64,000 nucleotides of DNA, from assembly GCA_964611755.1 (NCBI GenBank), contig CAZTBB010000004.1, forward strand, positions 23,788-87,787, given 5' to 3'. Below, one piece after another: positions 8,305 to 17,095 of this stretch. The translations under genes were made by a program, and so were the position numbers. The stretch's first letter is position 1. Each line of letters begins with the position of its first letter. The notes beneath the pieces are model-generated. The model was not told the DNA's origin and did not search any database. It saw only the letters and a list, made by a program, of their open reading frames with translations. This DNA is from CAZTBB01 sp964611755. Its GTDB lineage: Bacteria; Pseudomonadota; Alphaproteobacteria; Micavibrionales; Micavibrionaceae.

Positions 8305-9327
8305 ATGGGTTATAAAGTTGCTGTCGTTGGTGCGACCGGAAATGTTGGGCATGAACTCCTCTCGATTTTGGACGAGCGAAAATTCCCCGCCAGTGATGTT
8401 ATCGCTCTGGCTTCCTCACGTTCTGTTGGTCGTGAGGTGTCTTATGGTGACCATGATTTGAAAGTCCAGGACTTGGCAACATTTGACTTTAAAGGTGTGG
8501 ATATTGTGCTCTCATCACCTGGCGGGAAAGTCTCTGCCGAATATTCCCCGAAAGCGGCCAAAGCCGGTGCGGTTGTCATTGATAACACAAGTTACTGGCG
8601 CATGGATCCGGATGTGCCTTTGGTTGTTCCGGAGGTGAACCCAGATGCAATTGCCGGGTTTTCCAAGAAAAATATTATAGCCAACCCCAATTGTTCGACG
8701 ATCCAAATGGTTGTGGCCTTAAAGCCGTTGCATGATGCTGCGACGATCAAGCGTGTCGTTGTGTCGACTTATCAGTCCGTGTCTGGTTCCGGTAAGGCGG
8801 CTATGGATGAACTTTTCAATCAAACCAAGGGCATTTATGTGAATCAGCCGGCCGAGCCGGATGTCTACCCAAAGCAGATCGCCTTTAATGTTATTCCGCA
8901 GATTGATGTATTCATGGATGATCACATGACCAAAGAAGAGTGGAAAATGGTTGTCGAGACCAAAAAGATATTGGATCCAAAGATAAAAGTCTGTGCATCT
9001 TGTGTGCGCGTGCCTGTCTTTATTGGCCATTCTGAAATGGTGAATGTGGAGCTTGAAAATGAACTGAGCGCAAAAGAGGCAAAGAGCCTCTGGCGTGAGG
9101 CTGAGGGCGTCAGTGTTATTGATCTTGAAAGTGATATTGAGTTCGTCACGCCGCAAGAGATTCAGGGCGAAGATGCCGTCTTTATCAGCCGTATTCGGGA
9201 GGATGTCAGTGTCGAGAATGGCCTTAACTTCTGGTGTGTTTCAGACAATATGCGTAAAGGCGCGGCTTTGAATACCGTTCAGATCGCAGAATTGCTCACA
9301 TCCAACTACATGAAGGCCGCAGCCTAG
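8305..9327 (+). CDS. asd: Aspartate-semialdehyde dehydrogenase
   Basis: Reduces aspartyl-4-phosphate to aspartate semialdehyde with NADPH in the cytoplasm, the branch point to lysine/diaminopimelate, threonine and methionine. The 340-residue length is normal. The N-terminus carries the NADP-binding VGATGNVG, and the catalytic Cys lies in NPNCSTIQ (about residue 132). AAGGAA at 8292-8297 precedes the ATG. It is transcribed divergently from the histidine kinase and stands alone. Diaminopimelate from this pathway is what MurE, encoded later in the window, adds to the peptidoglycan stem. Confidence 0.96.
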   Translation: MGYKVAVVGATGNVGHELLSILDERKFPASDVIALASSRSVGREVSYGDHDLKVQDLATFDFKGVDIVLSSPGGKVSAEYSPKAAKAGAVVIDNTSYWRMDPDVPLVVPEVNPDAIAGFSKKNIIANPNCSTIQMVVALKPLHDAATIKRVVVSTYQSVSGSGKAAMDELFNQTKGIYVNQPAEPDVYPKQIAFNVIPQIDVFMDDHMTKEEWKMVVETKKILDPKIKVCASCVRVPVFIGHSEMVNVELENELSAKEAKSLWREAEGVSVIDLESDIEFVTPQEIQGEDAVFISRIREDVSVENGLNFWCVSDNMRKGAALNTVQIAELLTSNYMKAAA

Positions 9328-9365
9328 CGATTGCTTTTTAAGCCTTTATGTAGTACTCTCCTCTC

Positions 9366-9713
9366 ATGCGTATTAACAGAGTTGGAACACCAAGCAGTTT
9401 GACACACGGCCTGTCCAAGGGGCGTGATGTTTATCGCGTGAATGAAGTAGACAGTGTTGATCCGGACGAGAATGACCGTGAGTCTCAATCTGCGGATCAA
9501 ATGGCTATTGCGCGCTTGAACGCCCTTATCCATAAAATGGAACAGCTCGAGAAAAAGACACGATTACGCAAGCAACTTCAGATTATGGCGCAAGAGCAAA
9601 AAGAATATGATCACTGGCTCGGCAAGCCGGCTGATGAGCAAGAAAAACCAAGCTCCAAAAATACATTGCAAGTTGCCAATGATGTTTACAAAAAAATGAG
9701 CAATCTGTCTTAA
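9366..9713 (+). CDS. Hypothetical coiled-coil protein
   Basis: Not recognised. A 115-residue, highly charged soluble protein with no signal or membrane segment. Residues about 45-85 form a heptad-like helix rich in Lys, Glu, Gln and Leu, probably a coiled coil. It begins 38 bases after asd on the same strand. No clear ribosome site precedes the ATG at 9366, so the start is uncertain. A small hairpin follows the stop. Confidence 0.6.
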   Translation: MRINRVGTPSSLTHGLSKGRDVYRVNEVDSVDPDENDRESQSADQMAIARLNALIHKMEQLEKKTRLRKQLQIMAQEQKEYDHWLGKPADEQEKPSSKNTLQVANDVYKKMSNLS

Positions 9714-9715
9714 GC

Positions 9716-9740
9716 GAGACTTTCAGTCTCAATTTTCTAT
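9716..9740 (+). terminator. Short hairpin terminator
   Basis: GAGACT (9716-9721) and AGTCTC (9725-9730) form a perfect six-base stem with a three-base loop, followed by AATTTTCTATT. It would separate the upstream genes from the sdh operon. The weak T tract makes it a modest candidate. Confidence 0.45.
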
Positions 9741-9756
9741 TCCTCGAATTAAAGCG

Positions 9757-9784
9757 TTGAAATTGGCGCGAATGCTTTTATTAT
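9757..9784 (+). promoter_or_regulatory. Candidate promoter of sdhCDA
   Basis: TTGAAA (9757-9762) and TATTAT (9779-9784), separated by 16 bases, resemble a housekeeping sigma-70 promoter about 40 bases before sdhC. The terminator-like hairpin just upstream supports a new transcription unit here. Confidence 0.4.
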
Positions 9785-9823
9785 AAAAACGGTAAATTGA
9801 ATGATTAAAAGAGCCTTTTTATT

Positions 9824-10219
9824 ATGTCTGAGACTAAAGCCGAAAAAATAGAACGCCCCTTATCACCGCATTTACAGGTTTATCGCCCGCAAATGACGTC
9901 TATGCTATCAATCTTGCATCGTATGACGGGCATTGCTCTGGCTGTTGGAACTATTTTTCTTGTGTGGTTGTTAGTGGCAACGGCATCGGGGGAGGATGCT
10001 TTTAACGTCTTTATGTTTGTTATGTCGTCCCCACTGGGGATCGCCGCACTAGCCGGATGGTCTTTTGCGCTTTTCTATCATATGTGTAACGGGGTACGTC
10101 ACCTTGTTTGGGATACGGGGCGCTTGTTCAAAATTCAGCACGCAACAACAGCCGGCTATATCGTTTTGTTAACCTCAATCGCTTTAACAGCGCTTGTTTG
10201 GTATTTGGCGCTGGCATAA
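9824..10219 (+). CDS. sdhC: Succinate dehydrogenase cytochrome b556 subunit
   Basis: Membrane anchor of respiratory complex II that, with SdhD, binds haem b and ubiquinone. The 131-residue protein has the family's N-terminal SPHLQVYRPQ, then SILHRMTG before the first of three membrane helices. The haem-ligand His lies in the second helix region around HMCNGVRHLVWD. It opens the sdhC-D-A block, 14 bases before sdhD. Confidence 0.95.
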   Translation: MSETKAEKIERPLSPHLQVYRPQMTSMLSILHRMTGIALAVGTIFLVWLLVATASGEDAFNVFMFVMSSPLGIAALAGWSFALFYHMCNGVRHLVWDTGRLFKIQHATTAGYIVLLTSIALTALVWYLALA

Positions 10220-10233
10220 GGGAGAACTAAACT

Positions 10234-10632
10234 ATGAGCATGAAATGGGAAGCAGGCGGGTTGAAATCTCCATTGGCACGAGCCAAGGGGTTAGGATCCA
10301 TTAGTGAAGGAGCAGATCATTGGATATCTCAGCGAATCACAGCGATTGCAAATATTCCTCTGATGATATGGCTGGTGTATTCGGTTGTGAACATGATTGG
10401 TGCAAACTACTATGAATTTGGCGCATGGTTGGCAGAGCCACTGAATGCCATTCTTATGATATTGGTTGTGCTTTCTACGTTTTATCATGCCGTGCTGGGT
10501 TCACAAGTTGTGATAGAAGACTATATCCATCATGAAGGATTTAAGCTGTTCAAGCTGATTGGGCAAAAATTATTTTTCATTGCTATGGGCGTAGCAGCAA
10601 TTTTTTCAATTTTGAAAGTAGCCTTTTCTTAA
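10234..10632 (+). CDS. sdhD: Succinate dehydrogenase membrane anchor subunit
   Basis: The second membrane subunit of complex II, 132 residues with three membrane helices. The N-terminus SPLARAKGLGS and the motif HAVLGSQVVIEDY match alphaproteobacterial SdhD; the latter holds the residues near the haem and quinone site. GGGAGAA precedes the ATG, which is 14 bases after sdhC. The flavoprotein gene follows after 28 bases. Confidence 0.94.
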   Translation: MSMKWEAGGLKSPLARAKGLGSISEGADHWISQRITAIANIPLMIWLVYSVVNMIGANYYEFGAWLAEPLNAILMILVVLSTFYHAVLGSQVVIEDYIHHEGFKLFKLIGQKLFFIAMGVAAIFSILKVAFS

Positions 10633-10660
10633 ATAAAGGCATCTGAGCACAGAGGATACA

Positions 10661-12622
10661 ATGGCAAAAACAACAAAAACACCAGCTAAAAAGAAAACGA
10701 CAACAAAAGCGGCTGCTCCTAAAAAAACAACAACAAAGAGCGCGACGCGAAAGGCCGCCCCTAAGAAAGCAGCCCCTAAAAAGGCAAGCGCTCCGAAGAA
10801 AGCGGCCCCTATGAGCCCCAAAGCGGCTGCGATGACGGGCCAATATGAGATTATTGATCACGAATATGATGTCGTTGTCGTCGGCGCCGGTGGTGCCGGA
10901 TTGCGTGCCGGATTTGGGTGTGCCGAAAAAGGACTGCATACGGCGATTATTTCAAAAGTTTTTCCAACGCGCTCTCATACTGTGGCTGCACAGGGTGGTA
11001 TTTCTGCCGCGCTTGGGAATATGGGCGAAGATGATTGGCGTTTCCACATGTATGACACGATCAAGGGCTCTGACTGGCTTGGGGATCAGGATGCAATTGA
11101 ATATATGTGCCGTGAGGCCATTCCGGCTATTATTGAGCTGGAGCATTATGGTGTTCCATTCAGTCGTACGGCAGCGGGAAAAATCTACCAGCGTGCGTTT
11201 GGCGGTATGACCACACATTACGGCAAGGGTACAGCTCAACGCACATGTGCGGCCGCAGATAGAACAGGCCATGCGATACTGCACACGCTTTACACGCAAG
11301 CTTTGAAACATAAAGCAGAGTTCTTTATTGAATATTTTGCGATTGATTTGATTATGAGTGATGATGGCCAATGTTTAGGCGTAATGTGCTGGAATCTTGA
11401 TGATGGAACCATTCACCGCTTCAGGGCGCATCAAACTATTTTGGCAACAGGCGGTTACGGGCGGGCGTATTTCTCATGTACATCGGCGCATACATGTACA
11501 GGGGATGGAAACGCTATGGTTTTGCGCGCTGGTCTGCCGCTACAGGACATGGAGTTTACACAGTTCCACCCAACAGGGATTTACGGAGCAGGGTGTTTGA
11601 TTACAGAAGGTGTGCGCGGTGAAGGCGGGTATCTGACCAACTCCGAAGGGGAGCGCTTTATGGAGCGTTACGCGCCGAGCGCCAAAGATCTGGCTAGTCG
11701 TGATGTCGTCTCTCGTTCCATGACGATTGAAATTCGCGAAGGGCGCGGTGTCGGCGAGGGCAAAGATCATATTCATCTTAACCTGATGCATTTGGATGCA
11801 GATATTATTCACTCACGCCTGCCTGGTATCGCCGAGAGCGCACGGATTTTTGCCGGCGTGGATGTCACGAAAGAGCCAATCCCTGTGCTTCCAACGGTGC
11901 ATTACAATATGGGCGGCATTCAAACGAATTATAAATGTGAAGTGTTAAACCCAAGCGATAAAGACCCTAACCGTGTGGTGCCGGGATTGATGGCCATAGG
12001 GGAAGCAGCCTGTGTGTCTGTGCATGGTGCAAATCGTTTGGGCTCCAACTCGTTGCTTGATTTGGTTGTCTTTGGACGTGCGGCCGCTATTCGCGCGGCA
12101 GAAACGGTGGAGCCGGGCAGTTCACATCGCCCGATGGATAAGGATGATGGTTCATTCGCTCTGCAGCGTTTGGACGGTCTTCGCTATAATAAAGGCAAAA
12201 CCAACACTGCTGATCTTCGTTTGGATATGCAAAAAGCAATGCAGGATCATGCAGCCGTCTTTAGAACAGGGGATTCTTTGAAAGAGGGCGTAAAGAAAAT
12301 TGACAAGGTATATGCCGGTAAAACAGATCTGAAGGTGGATGATAAATCCATGATCTTTAACACAGATCTGGTTGAGACGCTTGAGCTTGATAACCTTCTC
12401 TCACAAGCTGTGGCCTCTATGCATAGCTGCGTTAACCGTGAGGAATCACGTGGAGCACATGCCCGTGAAGATTTCCCTGATCGTAATGATAAGAAATGGA
12501 TGAAGCACAGCCTGATTTGGGTGGATGATAAAGGCAAAACCAAAATTGGTTACCGTCCCGTCACTCTGACTACACTGACAAATGAAGTTGAGCCGGTTCC
12601 ACCGAAGGCACGCGTCTATTAA
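10661..12622 (+). CDS. sdhA: Succinate dehydrogenase flavoprotein with a lysine/alanine-rich N-terminal tail
   Basis: Catalytic subunit of complex II, oxidising succinate to fumarate with covalently bound FAD. The Rossmann motif VVVVGAGGAGLRA (about 70-82) and the FAD-attachment region RSHTVAAQGG are intact, and the rest matches full-length SdhA to the C-terminal RPV. The oddity is the first 58 residues: a tail of Lys, Ala, Pro and Thr with 17 Lys, one Arg and no acidic residue, like a histone H1 or AlgP tail, where SdhA normally starts a few residues before IIDHEYD. AGAGGA (10649-10654) favours the upstream ATG. The internal ATGs at 10811 and 10832 lack ribosome sites. Its stop overlaps that of an opposite-strand gene. 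Confidence 0.95.
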   Translation: MAKTTKTPAKKKTTTKAAAPKKTTTKSATRKAAPKKAAPKKASAPKKAAPMSPKAAAMTGQYEIIDHEYDVVVVGAGGAGLRAGFGCAEKGLHTAIISKVFPTRSHTVAAQGGISAALGNMGEDDWRFHMYDTIKGSDWLGDQDAIEYMCREAIPAIIELEHYGVPFSRTAAGKIYQRAFGGMTTHYGKGTAQRTCAAADRTGHAILHTLYTQALKHKAEFFIEYFAIDLIMSDDGQCLGVMCWNLDDGTIHRFRAHQTILATGGYGRAYFSCTSAHTCTGDGNAMVLRAGLPLQDMEFTQFHPTGIYGAGCLITEGVRGEGGYLTNSEGERFMERYAPSAKDLASRDVVSRSMTIEIREGRGVGEGKDHIHLNLMHLDADIIHSRLPGIAESARIFAGVDVTKEPIPVLPTVHYNMGGIQTNYKCEVLNPSDKDPNRVVPGLMAIGEAACVSVHGANRLGSNSLLDLVVFGRAAAIRAAETVEPGSSHRPMDKDDGSFALQRLDGLRYNKGKTNTADLRLDMQKAMQDHAAVFRTGDSLKEGVKKIDKVYAGKTDLKVDDKSMIFNTDLVETLELDNLLSQAVASMHSCVNREESRGAHAREDFPDRNDKKWMKHSLIWVDDKGKTKIGYRPVTLTTLTNEVEPVPPKARVY

Positions 12623-13698
12623 ACGTGCTCGTTTTTGGGTTTCGCGTAGAGAATAGTTTCGCCTGCGTAGAGTGTGTGGTGATCCAGATAGAAATCATAG
12701 AACGGGTGCTCTTTGGTAATATATTGCGGTATTTCAACAAAATCTGAGTGTTTGTGATAGAGCGATATAGCCAGTTTGGGCCGGAACGTGTTAATTGAGT
12801 TTCTTGCGCCTATCAATGCATCCATTTCGGCTCCTTCTATGTCCATTTTAATGAAGTCCAGTTTTGATAGTGCACTCTCATTACAAAAATGATCGATGCT
12901 TGTCAGGGGTAATGCTTTGTCATCGGTTTTGAAGTCTGGCAAGACCTCGTTTCCATCTGATACGCTGCGCTTTATAGGTGGAATATTGTTTTTATCTCTA
13001 TCTAAACCGAAGGGGAGAAGATCAATATTTCTTAGATTATTTTGCTCGGCATTGTATTGCGTGGTTTTGATATGCGCCGGTATCGGATCAAAGCCGTAAA
13101 CATGACCGTTCTTACCAGCCATAACAGCAAATTTAATGGCTGTGTCACCTAAAAATGTTCCTGCATCAATGACAATGTCACCTTGTTCTACAACAATGTT
13201 TATTTCGCCCTGATTATAGTCGTATTGCGTTTCATAGAATGTATTCAAGATGCCGTTTTTAACGGTATCAATGGTAATGGTTTGATCAAGATAAGTTATA
13301 TTTTTGTAACGAACGATAGGTGTCCCGTTATAGGTGTAATCTAGCGCGGATTGATGCTCTTTTTGAGCCATGTTTTCTATGTGTCTCTTGATATCACTGA
13401 AGCATAACGTGTTTATTTTCACATGATCCGGACCGGCAAGTTTATAGAGAATAAGTTTGATAAAAATTCGTCTGGAATAATTATCCTTTAGTAAGGCATA
13501 GCTTCGATAAAAACCTTTTACATGGCTAAAAAAATATTTGGCGAAAGCAGGCCTGAAACTATTTAGAAAAACAGGTTTGTCCTGTTCAGAAAATTTCCTG
13601 TAATCAAAGTTATCATCCTGAGAGTGGCATAAGCTTTTATAATACTCCTCAATGATGTGGTTTAAAAACTGTGTCTCATCAGTAATTGTTTCACGCAT
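12619..13698 (-). CDS. FkbM-family methyltransferase
   Basis: An S-adenosylmethionine-dependent methyltransferase of the FkbM type, a family often acting on sugars or other small O-linked groups; the substrate is unknown. Of 359 residues, about 150 N-terminal ones are unrecognised. The SAM-binding core follows with VIDAGTFLGDTAIKFA (motif I), HVYGFDPIP (motif II) and FIKMDIEGAEM, the family hallmark. There is no signal or membrane segment. It lies on the opposite strand between sdhA and sdhB, which are normally adjacent, and its stop overlaps that of sdhA by four bases. It looks more AT-rich than its neighbours, suggesting later insertion. Confidence 0.88.
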   Translation of the reverse strand: MRETITDETQFLNHIIEEYYKSLCHSQDDNFDYRKFSEQDKPVFLNSFRPAFAKYFFSHVKGFYRSYALLKDNYSRRIFIKLILYKLAGPDHVKINTLCFSDIKRHIENMAQKEHQSALDYTYNGTPIVRYKNITYLDQTITIDTVKNGILNTFYETQYDYNQGEINIVVEQGDIVIDAGTFLGDTAIKFAVMAGKNGHVYGFDPIPAHIKTTQYNAEQNNLRNIDLLPFGLDRDKNNIPPIKRSVSDGNEVLPDFKTDDKALPLTSIDHFCNESALSKLDFIKMDIEGAEMDALIGARNSINTFRPKLAISLYHKHSDFVEIPQYITKEHPFYDFYLDHHTLYAGETILYAKPKNEHV

Positions 13699-13855
13699 AA
13701 ATAATCCTTTTGAAAATATATCAAACCTTGGTGACCCATATGGCGGGTTTTATAATTAAATTCTAGTTTTTTACATGAGTCTTTGACTTCACAAATCACC
13801 TGCAACGCGCTATTTTAATCATTGTAATTAATAATCAGCAAGTTAAGAGGACTTT

Positions 13856-14647
13856 ATGGCTGAATTCACACTTCCGGCACATTCTAAAGTGACTAAGGGT
13901 AAACATATTGATGCAGCCAAAGGCGCGCAAAATTCAAAAGTTTTCAAAACCTATCGTTGGGACCCTGATAATGCTGAAAACCCGCGCATGGATGAATATG
14001 TGATTGACCTTGATAAGGTGGGTCCCATGGTTCTGGATGCTCTTATTTATATTAAAAACAATGTTGATAGCACCCTGACATTTCGCCGTTCCTGCCGTGA
14101 GGGGATTTGCGGGTCCTGTGCCATGAATATTGATGGAACAAATACACTGGCCTGCACCAAGGCTATTGATGATGTAAAGGGCGATGTTAAAATCACACCT
14201 TTACCGCACATGCCGGTTGTAAAAGATTTGGTTCCCGACCTTAATCATGTTTACGCCCAATATACCTCAATCGAGCCATGGCTAAAGACAGAAAGCCCAA
14301 CTCCCAACCGTGAGAGGCTTCAGGATGCGGAGGATGCCGATATTCTCAACGGGAAGGACGGGCATGGACCTGCCGCGTGTATTTTATGCTTTTGTTGTTC
14401 AACATCCTGCCCATCTTATTGGTGGAATGGTGATCGTTTCTATGGTCCGGCTATTCTTTTGCAGGCTTATCGCTGGATCGCGGACAGCAGAGACGAAGCT
14501 ACGGGAGAGCGTTTAGACCAGCTGGAAGACCCATTCCGCCTGTATCGCTGTCATACCATCATGAACTGTACAAAGACATGCCCTAAGGGGTTAAACCCTG
14601 CGCATGCGATCGCAGAGATCAAAAAATTGATGGTTGCCCGCAGATAA
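13856..14647 (+). CDS. sdhB: Succinate dehydrogenase iron-sulfur subunit
   Basis: Electron-transfer subunit of complex II, 263 residues. It has the [2Fe-2S] ligands in CREGICGSC with the distal Cys in TLAC, and the two cysteine clusters ACILCFCCSTSCP and CHTIMNCTKTCPKG that bind [4Fe-4S] and [3Fe-4S]. AAGAGGA stands before the ATG. It is cut off from sdhCDA by about 1.2 kb holding an opposite-strand gene, so it probably needs its own promoter in the 157-base gap upstream. I see no clear sigma-70 boxes there (a TTGACT at 13783-13788 has no well-spaced partner). Confidence 0.96.
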   Translation: MAEFTLPAHSKVTKGKHIDAAKGAQNSKVFKTYRWDPDNAENPRMDEYVIDLDKVGPMVLDALIYIKNNVDSTLTFRRSCREGICGSCAMNIDGTNTLACTKAIDDVKGDVKITPLPHMPVVKDLVPDLNHVYAQYTSIEPWLKTESPTPNRERLQDAEDADILNGKDGHGPAACILCFCCSTSCPSYWWNGDRFYGPAILLQAYRWIADSRDEATGERLDQLEDPFRLYRCHTIMNCTKTCPKGLNPAHAIAEIKKLMVARR

Positions 14648-14794
14648 CTCCTGCAATCTATGGCTTTGGTAAGCATTTCTTAAGAGAATCCATTGTACTG
14701 TGGTTCTAACTCAAAAAATAATATGACGAGTAGTCCTGTGCTAAAGGGCTTATGAAATGGCTAAAACATTTATTAAGAGGGTAATTGCGTAATC

Positions 14795-15451
14795 ATGAAA
14801 ACATTATCAGATTTCATATCGGATAAAGATTTTGACTATAGTCTTAACGAAATTTTTCACTACAGCTATGGCATTCAACAAGATGGCGGACGCCCATTAA
14901 ATATAGCGAATGCTATGCTGATCTGCGCGATGAGTATTATGAATTATGATGATCCATGGGATGTTAAGAATGATTTTGCCGAGGATGGCCAGCGCTCAAA
15001 GTTATTAAGGTTTCACAATTTTCTTGAATTTCTGGCAGAGCATACGCAAAAGCGCGCGGCATTGGCCTGTGAAGCTGATCGTTATCTTGAAACAAAGATG
15101 GTTGTTTATAAGAAATATGCCGGCATGACATCCATGTTCGAGCAGGGGCGCAGAGCGCCAGAAGAGATGGATGCTGAAGATATCCTTGAGCTCTTGACCG
15201 AACTGCAAGATGATCTGCTTTTGCAAGGAATTCCGCGGTTATCACTGGCTAAGGCTTTTGTGGATGCAGCCTTTGTTTATGCGCATATTGATGATAAAGG
15301 CATATACACAACATTTTGCCAAATGGTTATTGATACGCTCGATAATGAGGGGTCTTACGGGAATGAGTTGCGCGAGGTCTTCCAGATGATAGACCACCAA
15401 ACCTCTGAGGCAACATCCTACTCAACAGAGAGTGGCGCAACCATTCATTAA
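14795..15451 (+). CDS. Hypothetical acidic protein
   Basis: Not recognised. A 218-residue acidic, soluble, mostly helical protein without signal peptide, membrane segment or known catalytic motif. It has its own transcription unit: a 147-base gap after sdhB, AAGAGGG (14777-14783) upstream, and a strong bidirectional terminator after the stop. The C-terminal 15 residues are Ser/Thr-rich and probably disordered. Confidence 0.72.
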   Translation: MKTLSDFISDKDFDYSLNEIFHYSYGIQQDGGRPLNIANAMLICAMSIMNYDDPWDVKNDFAEDGQRSKLLRFHNFLEFLAEHTQKRAALACEADRYLETKMVVYKKYAGMTSMFEQGRRAPEEMDAEDILELLTELQDDLLLQGIPRLSLAKAFVDAAFVYAHIDDKGIYTTFCQMVIDTLDNEGSYGNELREVFQMIDHQTSEATSYSTESGATIH

Positions 15452-15481
15452 TCAGACTATTATTGGAAAGCATATAAAAGC

Positions 15482-15508
15482 AAAAGGGCGATGAACGCCC
15501 TTTTTTTT
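15482..15508. terminator. Bidirectional terminator
   Basis: AAAAGGGCG (15482-15490) and CGCCCTTTT (15496-15504) form a perfect nine-base stem with a five-base loop, followed by more T on the plus strand and, read on the minus strand, by a T-containing tract. It separates two converging genes and can serve both. Confidence 0.85.
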
Positions 15509-16079
15509 ATTGCGAGAAGTTCATAACGGTTTCACAATTTGCCGAGTAAAGCTGGGGGATATCTTTTTTACTCAAGCGTACAATCTGCATGCATTTTGAG
15601 AAGCCGTTAATGGGAATTCTTTCTGTTGTGCTGCCATTGGGCACTTCGATGACACCCTCCTCAGCACCAGTCGTAAAAACCGTGGCTGTGCGCTTGTCTG
15701 TTGATATTTTGATTTCATCAATCTGCACTGCACTGGAATAGTCACCTAGCGAGTCTTTACTTTCTTCAATGCTGCTAATGTAGTCATCTTTATCAAGCGC
15801 CAGAGCGCTTTGCTTGGGCGGAAAGCCTGGAATATTGTATGTCATGCTACTTTTGAAGCGGGCATCATCATCCAGGTGTCTTTTAAGATAATTTTTTATT
15901 ACTTGAATATTACGGTCACTTTTTGTGATTTCTGTTGTTTGAATAATAAAGTCACTCACAATTTCTTCATTTAATTGCTTATATTTTTTATTCGCTTGAG
16001 CCGAGCTCACAGGCCCTAAAAACGCGCATGAAAATGCAGCAACACATAAAAACAAAGATGCTTTCTTGGAGAAATACAT
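15507..16079 (-). CDS. Secreted hypothetical protein
   Basis: A 190-residue protein with a clear Sec signal peptide (MYFSKK, a hydrophobic core, then SSAQA, cleavage near residue 29). The mature part alternates helix and strand in a way that could suit an NTF2-like fold, but I cannot assign a family. Two Cys near the C-terminus (in FSKCMQ and SANCETV) could form a periplasmic disulfide. AAGGGG seven bases before the ATG at 16079 supports this start over one 12 codons upstream. It shares its terminator with the converging gene. Confidence 0.72.
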   Translation of the reverse strand: MYFSKKASLFLCVAAFSCAFLGPVSSAQANKKYKQLNEEIVSDFIIQTTEITKSDRNIQVIKNYLKRHLDDDARFKSSMTYNIPGFPPKQSALALDKDDYISSIEESKDSLGDYSSAVQIDEIKISTDKRTATVFTTGAEEGVIEVPNGSTTERIPINGFSKCMQIVRLSKKDIPQLYSANCETVMNFSQ

Positions 16080-16252
16080 AGATGCCCCTTTTATACCCCC
16101 GTTACCCTCGCTCAATGGTCCCCTTAAAAGCGAAGATAATTTGAAATTTTATCAAAACATTACTCTATAGTCCATTATGCGGCAAAAAAGCTAATGGAAC
16201 CCTAATTTTTTTACTTTTTTTGGGCTTTGATATGGGATGAGAGAATAAGGCG

Positions 16253-17095
16253 TCAAGAAGCCATATCAAGGCCAAAATCGAAGGCGGGGGCGCTATGTGT
16301 GATGGCCCCAACAGAGATATAATCGACGCCTGTTTTGGCAATTTTTTCAATGGTTTCTAGTGTAACCCCGCCAGAGGCTTCTGTCTTGATGCTCCCGCCA
16401 ACCATGGATATGGCGTCTGTTAGAGTTTCAATATCAAAGTTATCCAGCATAACGATATCCGCACCGCCATGATCCAAAACGTCTTGTAATTGGAGCAGCG
16501 TATCCACTTCAATCTCAATTTGAACCTGATGCGCCGAGTGGTTCTGGGCGCGATCCAGTGCCGGTTTGATCCCCCCGCAAGCGGCTATATGGTTATCTTT
16601 GATCAAAATAGCATCATAGAGCCCAAAGCGATGATTGGATCCGCCGCCACATTTGACGGCATATTTTTCAAGCACGCGCCATCCGGGGGTTGTTTTACGC
16701 GTATCGCATAGTTTGGCGCCTGTATGCTTGATTTTTTCAACGTAAAGCGCTGCTTGTGAGGCTATGCCGGAGAGGTGCATCAAAAAATTCAGGGCTGTGC
16801 GCTCAGCAGAAAGAATAGAGGCGGCTGAGCCTTTAATTTTTGCGACAATATCGCCATTTTCGACTTTTTGGCCATCCTCTACCAATATATTCATGTTTAA
16901 TTTGGGATCTATCGCCAAGAAAACATCTTTTGCCAAGGCAATGCCGCAAACGATTCCTGACTGTTTTGCAACAATACTGGCCTCTGTCTGTTCAGATCCT
17001 TCAAACAAAGCATTGGTCGTGATATCGCCGGCATCACCGAGATCTTCATCAAGAGCATTTTTTATTAAGGCTTCAATCATCAAAGATGACATCAT
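16253..17095 (-). CDS. nadC: Nicotinate-nucleotide pyrophosphorylase (quinolinate phosphoribosyltransferase)
   Basis: Converts quinolinate and PRPP to nicotinate mononucleotide in de novo NAD synthesis. The 280-residue length is typical. Signature stretches are EDLGDAGDITT near the N-terminus, ERTALNFLMHLSGIAS, the substrate-binding DTRKTTPGWR, and IKDNHI. Its start overlaps the nadA stop by four bases, so the two are translationally coupled. No nadB lies beside them, so the L-aspartate-oxidising enzyme must be encoded elsewhere. Confidence 0.95.
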   Translation of the reverse strand: MMSSLMIEALIKNALDEDLGDAGDITTNALFEGSEQTEASIVAKQSGIVCGIALAKDVFLAIDPKLNMNILVEDGQKVENGDIVAKIKGSAASILSAERTALNFLMHLSGIASQAALYVEKIKHTGAKLCDTRKTTPGWRVLEKYAVKCGGGSNHRFGLYDAILIKDNHIAACGGIKPALDRAQNHSAHQVQIEIEVDTLLQLQDVLDHGGADIVMLDNFDIETLTDAISMVGGSIKTEASGGVTLETIEKIAKTGVDYISVGAITHSAPAFDFGLDMAS

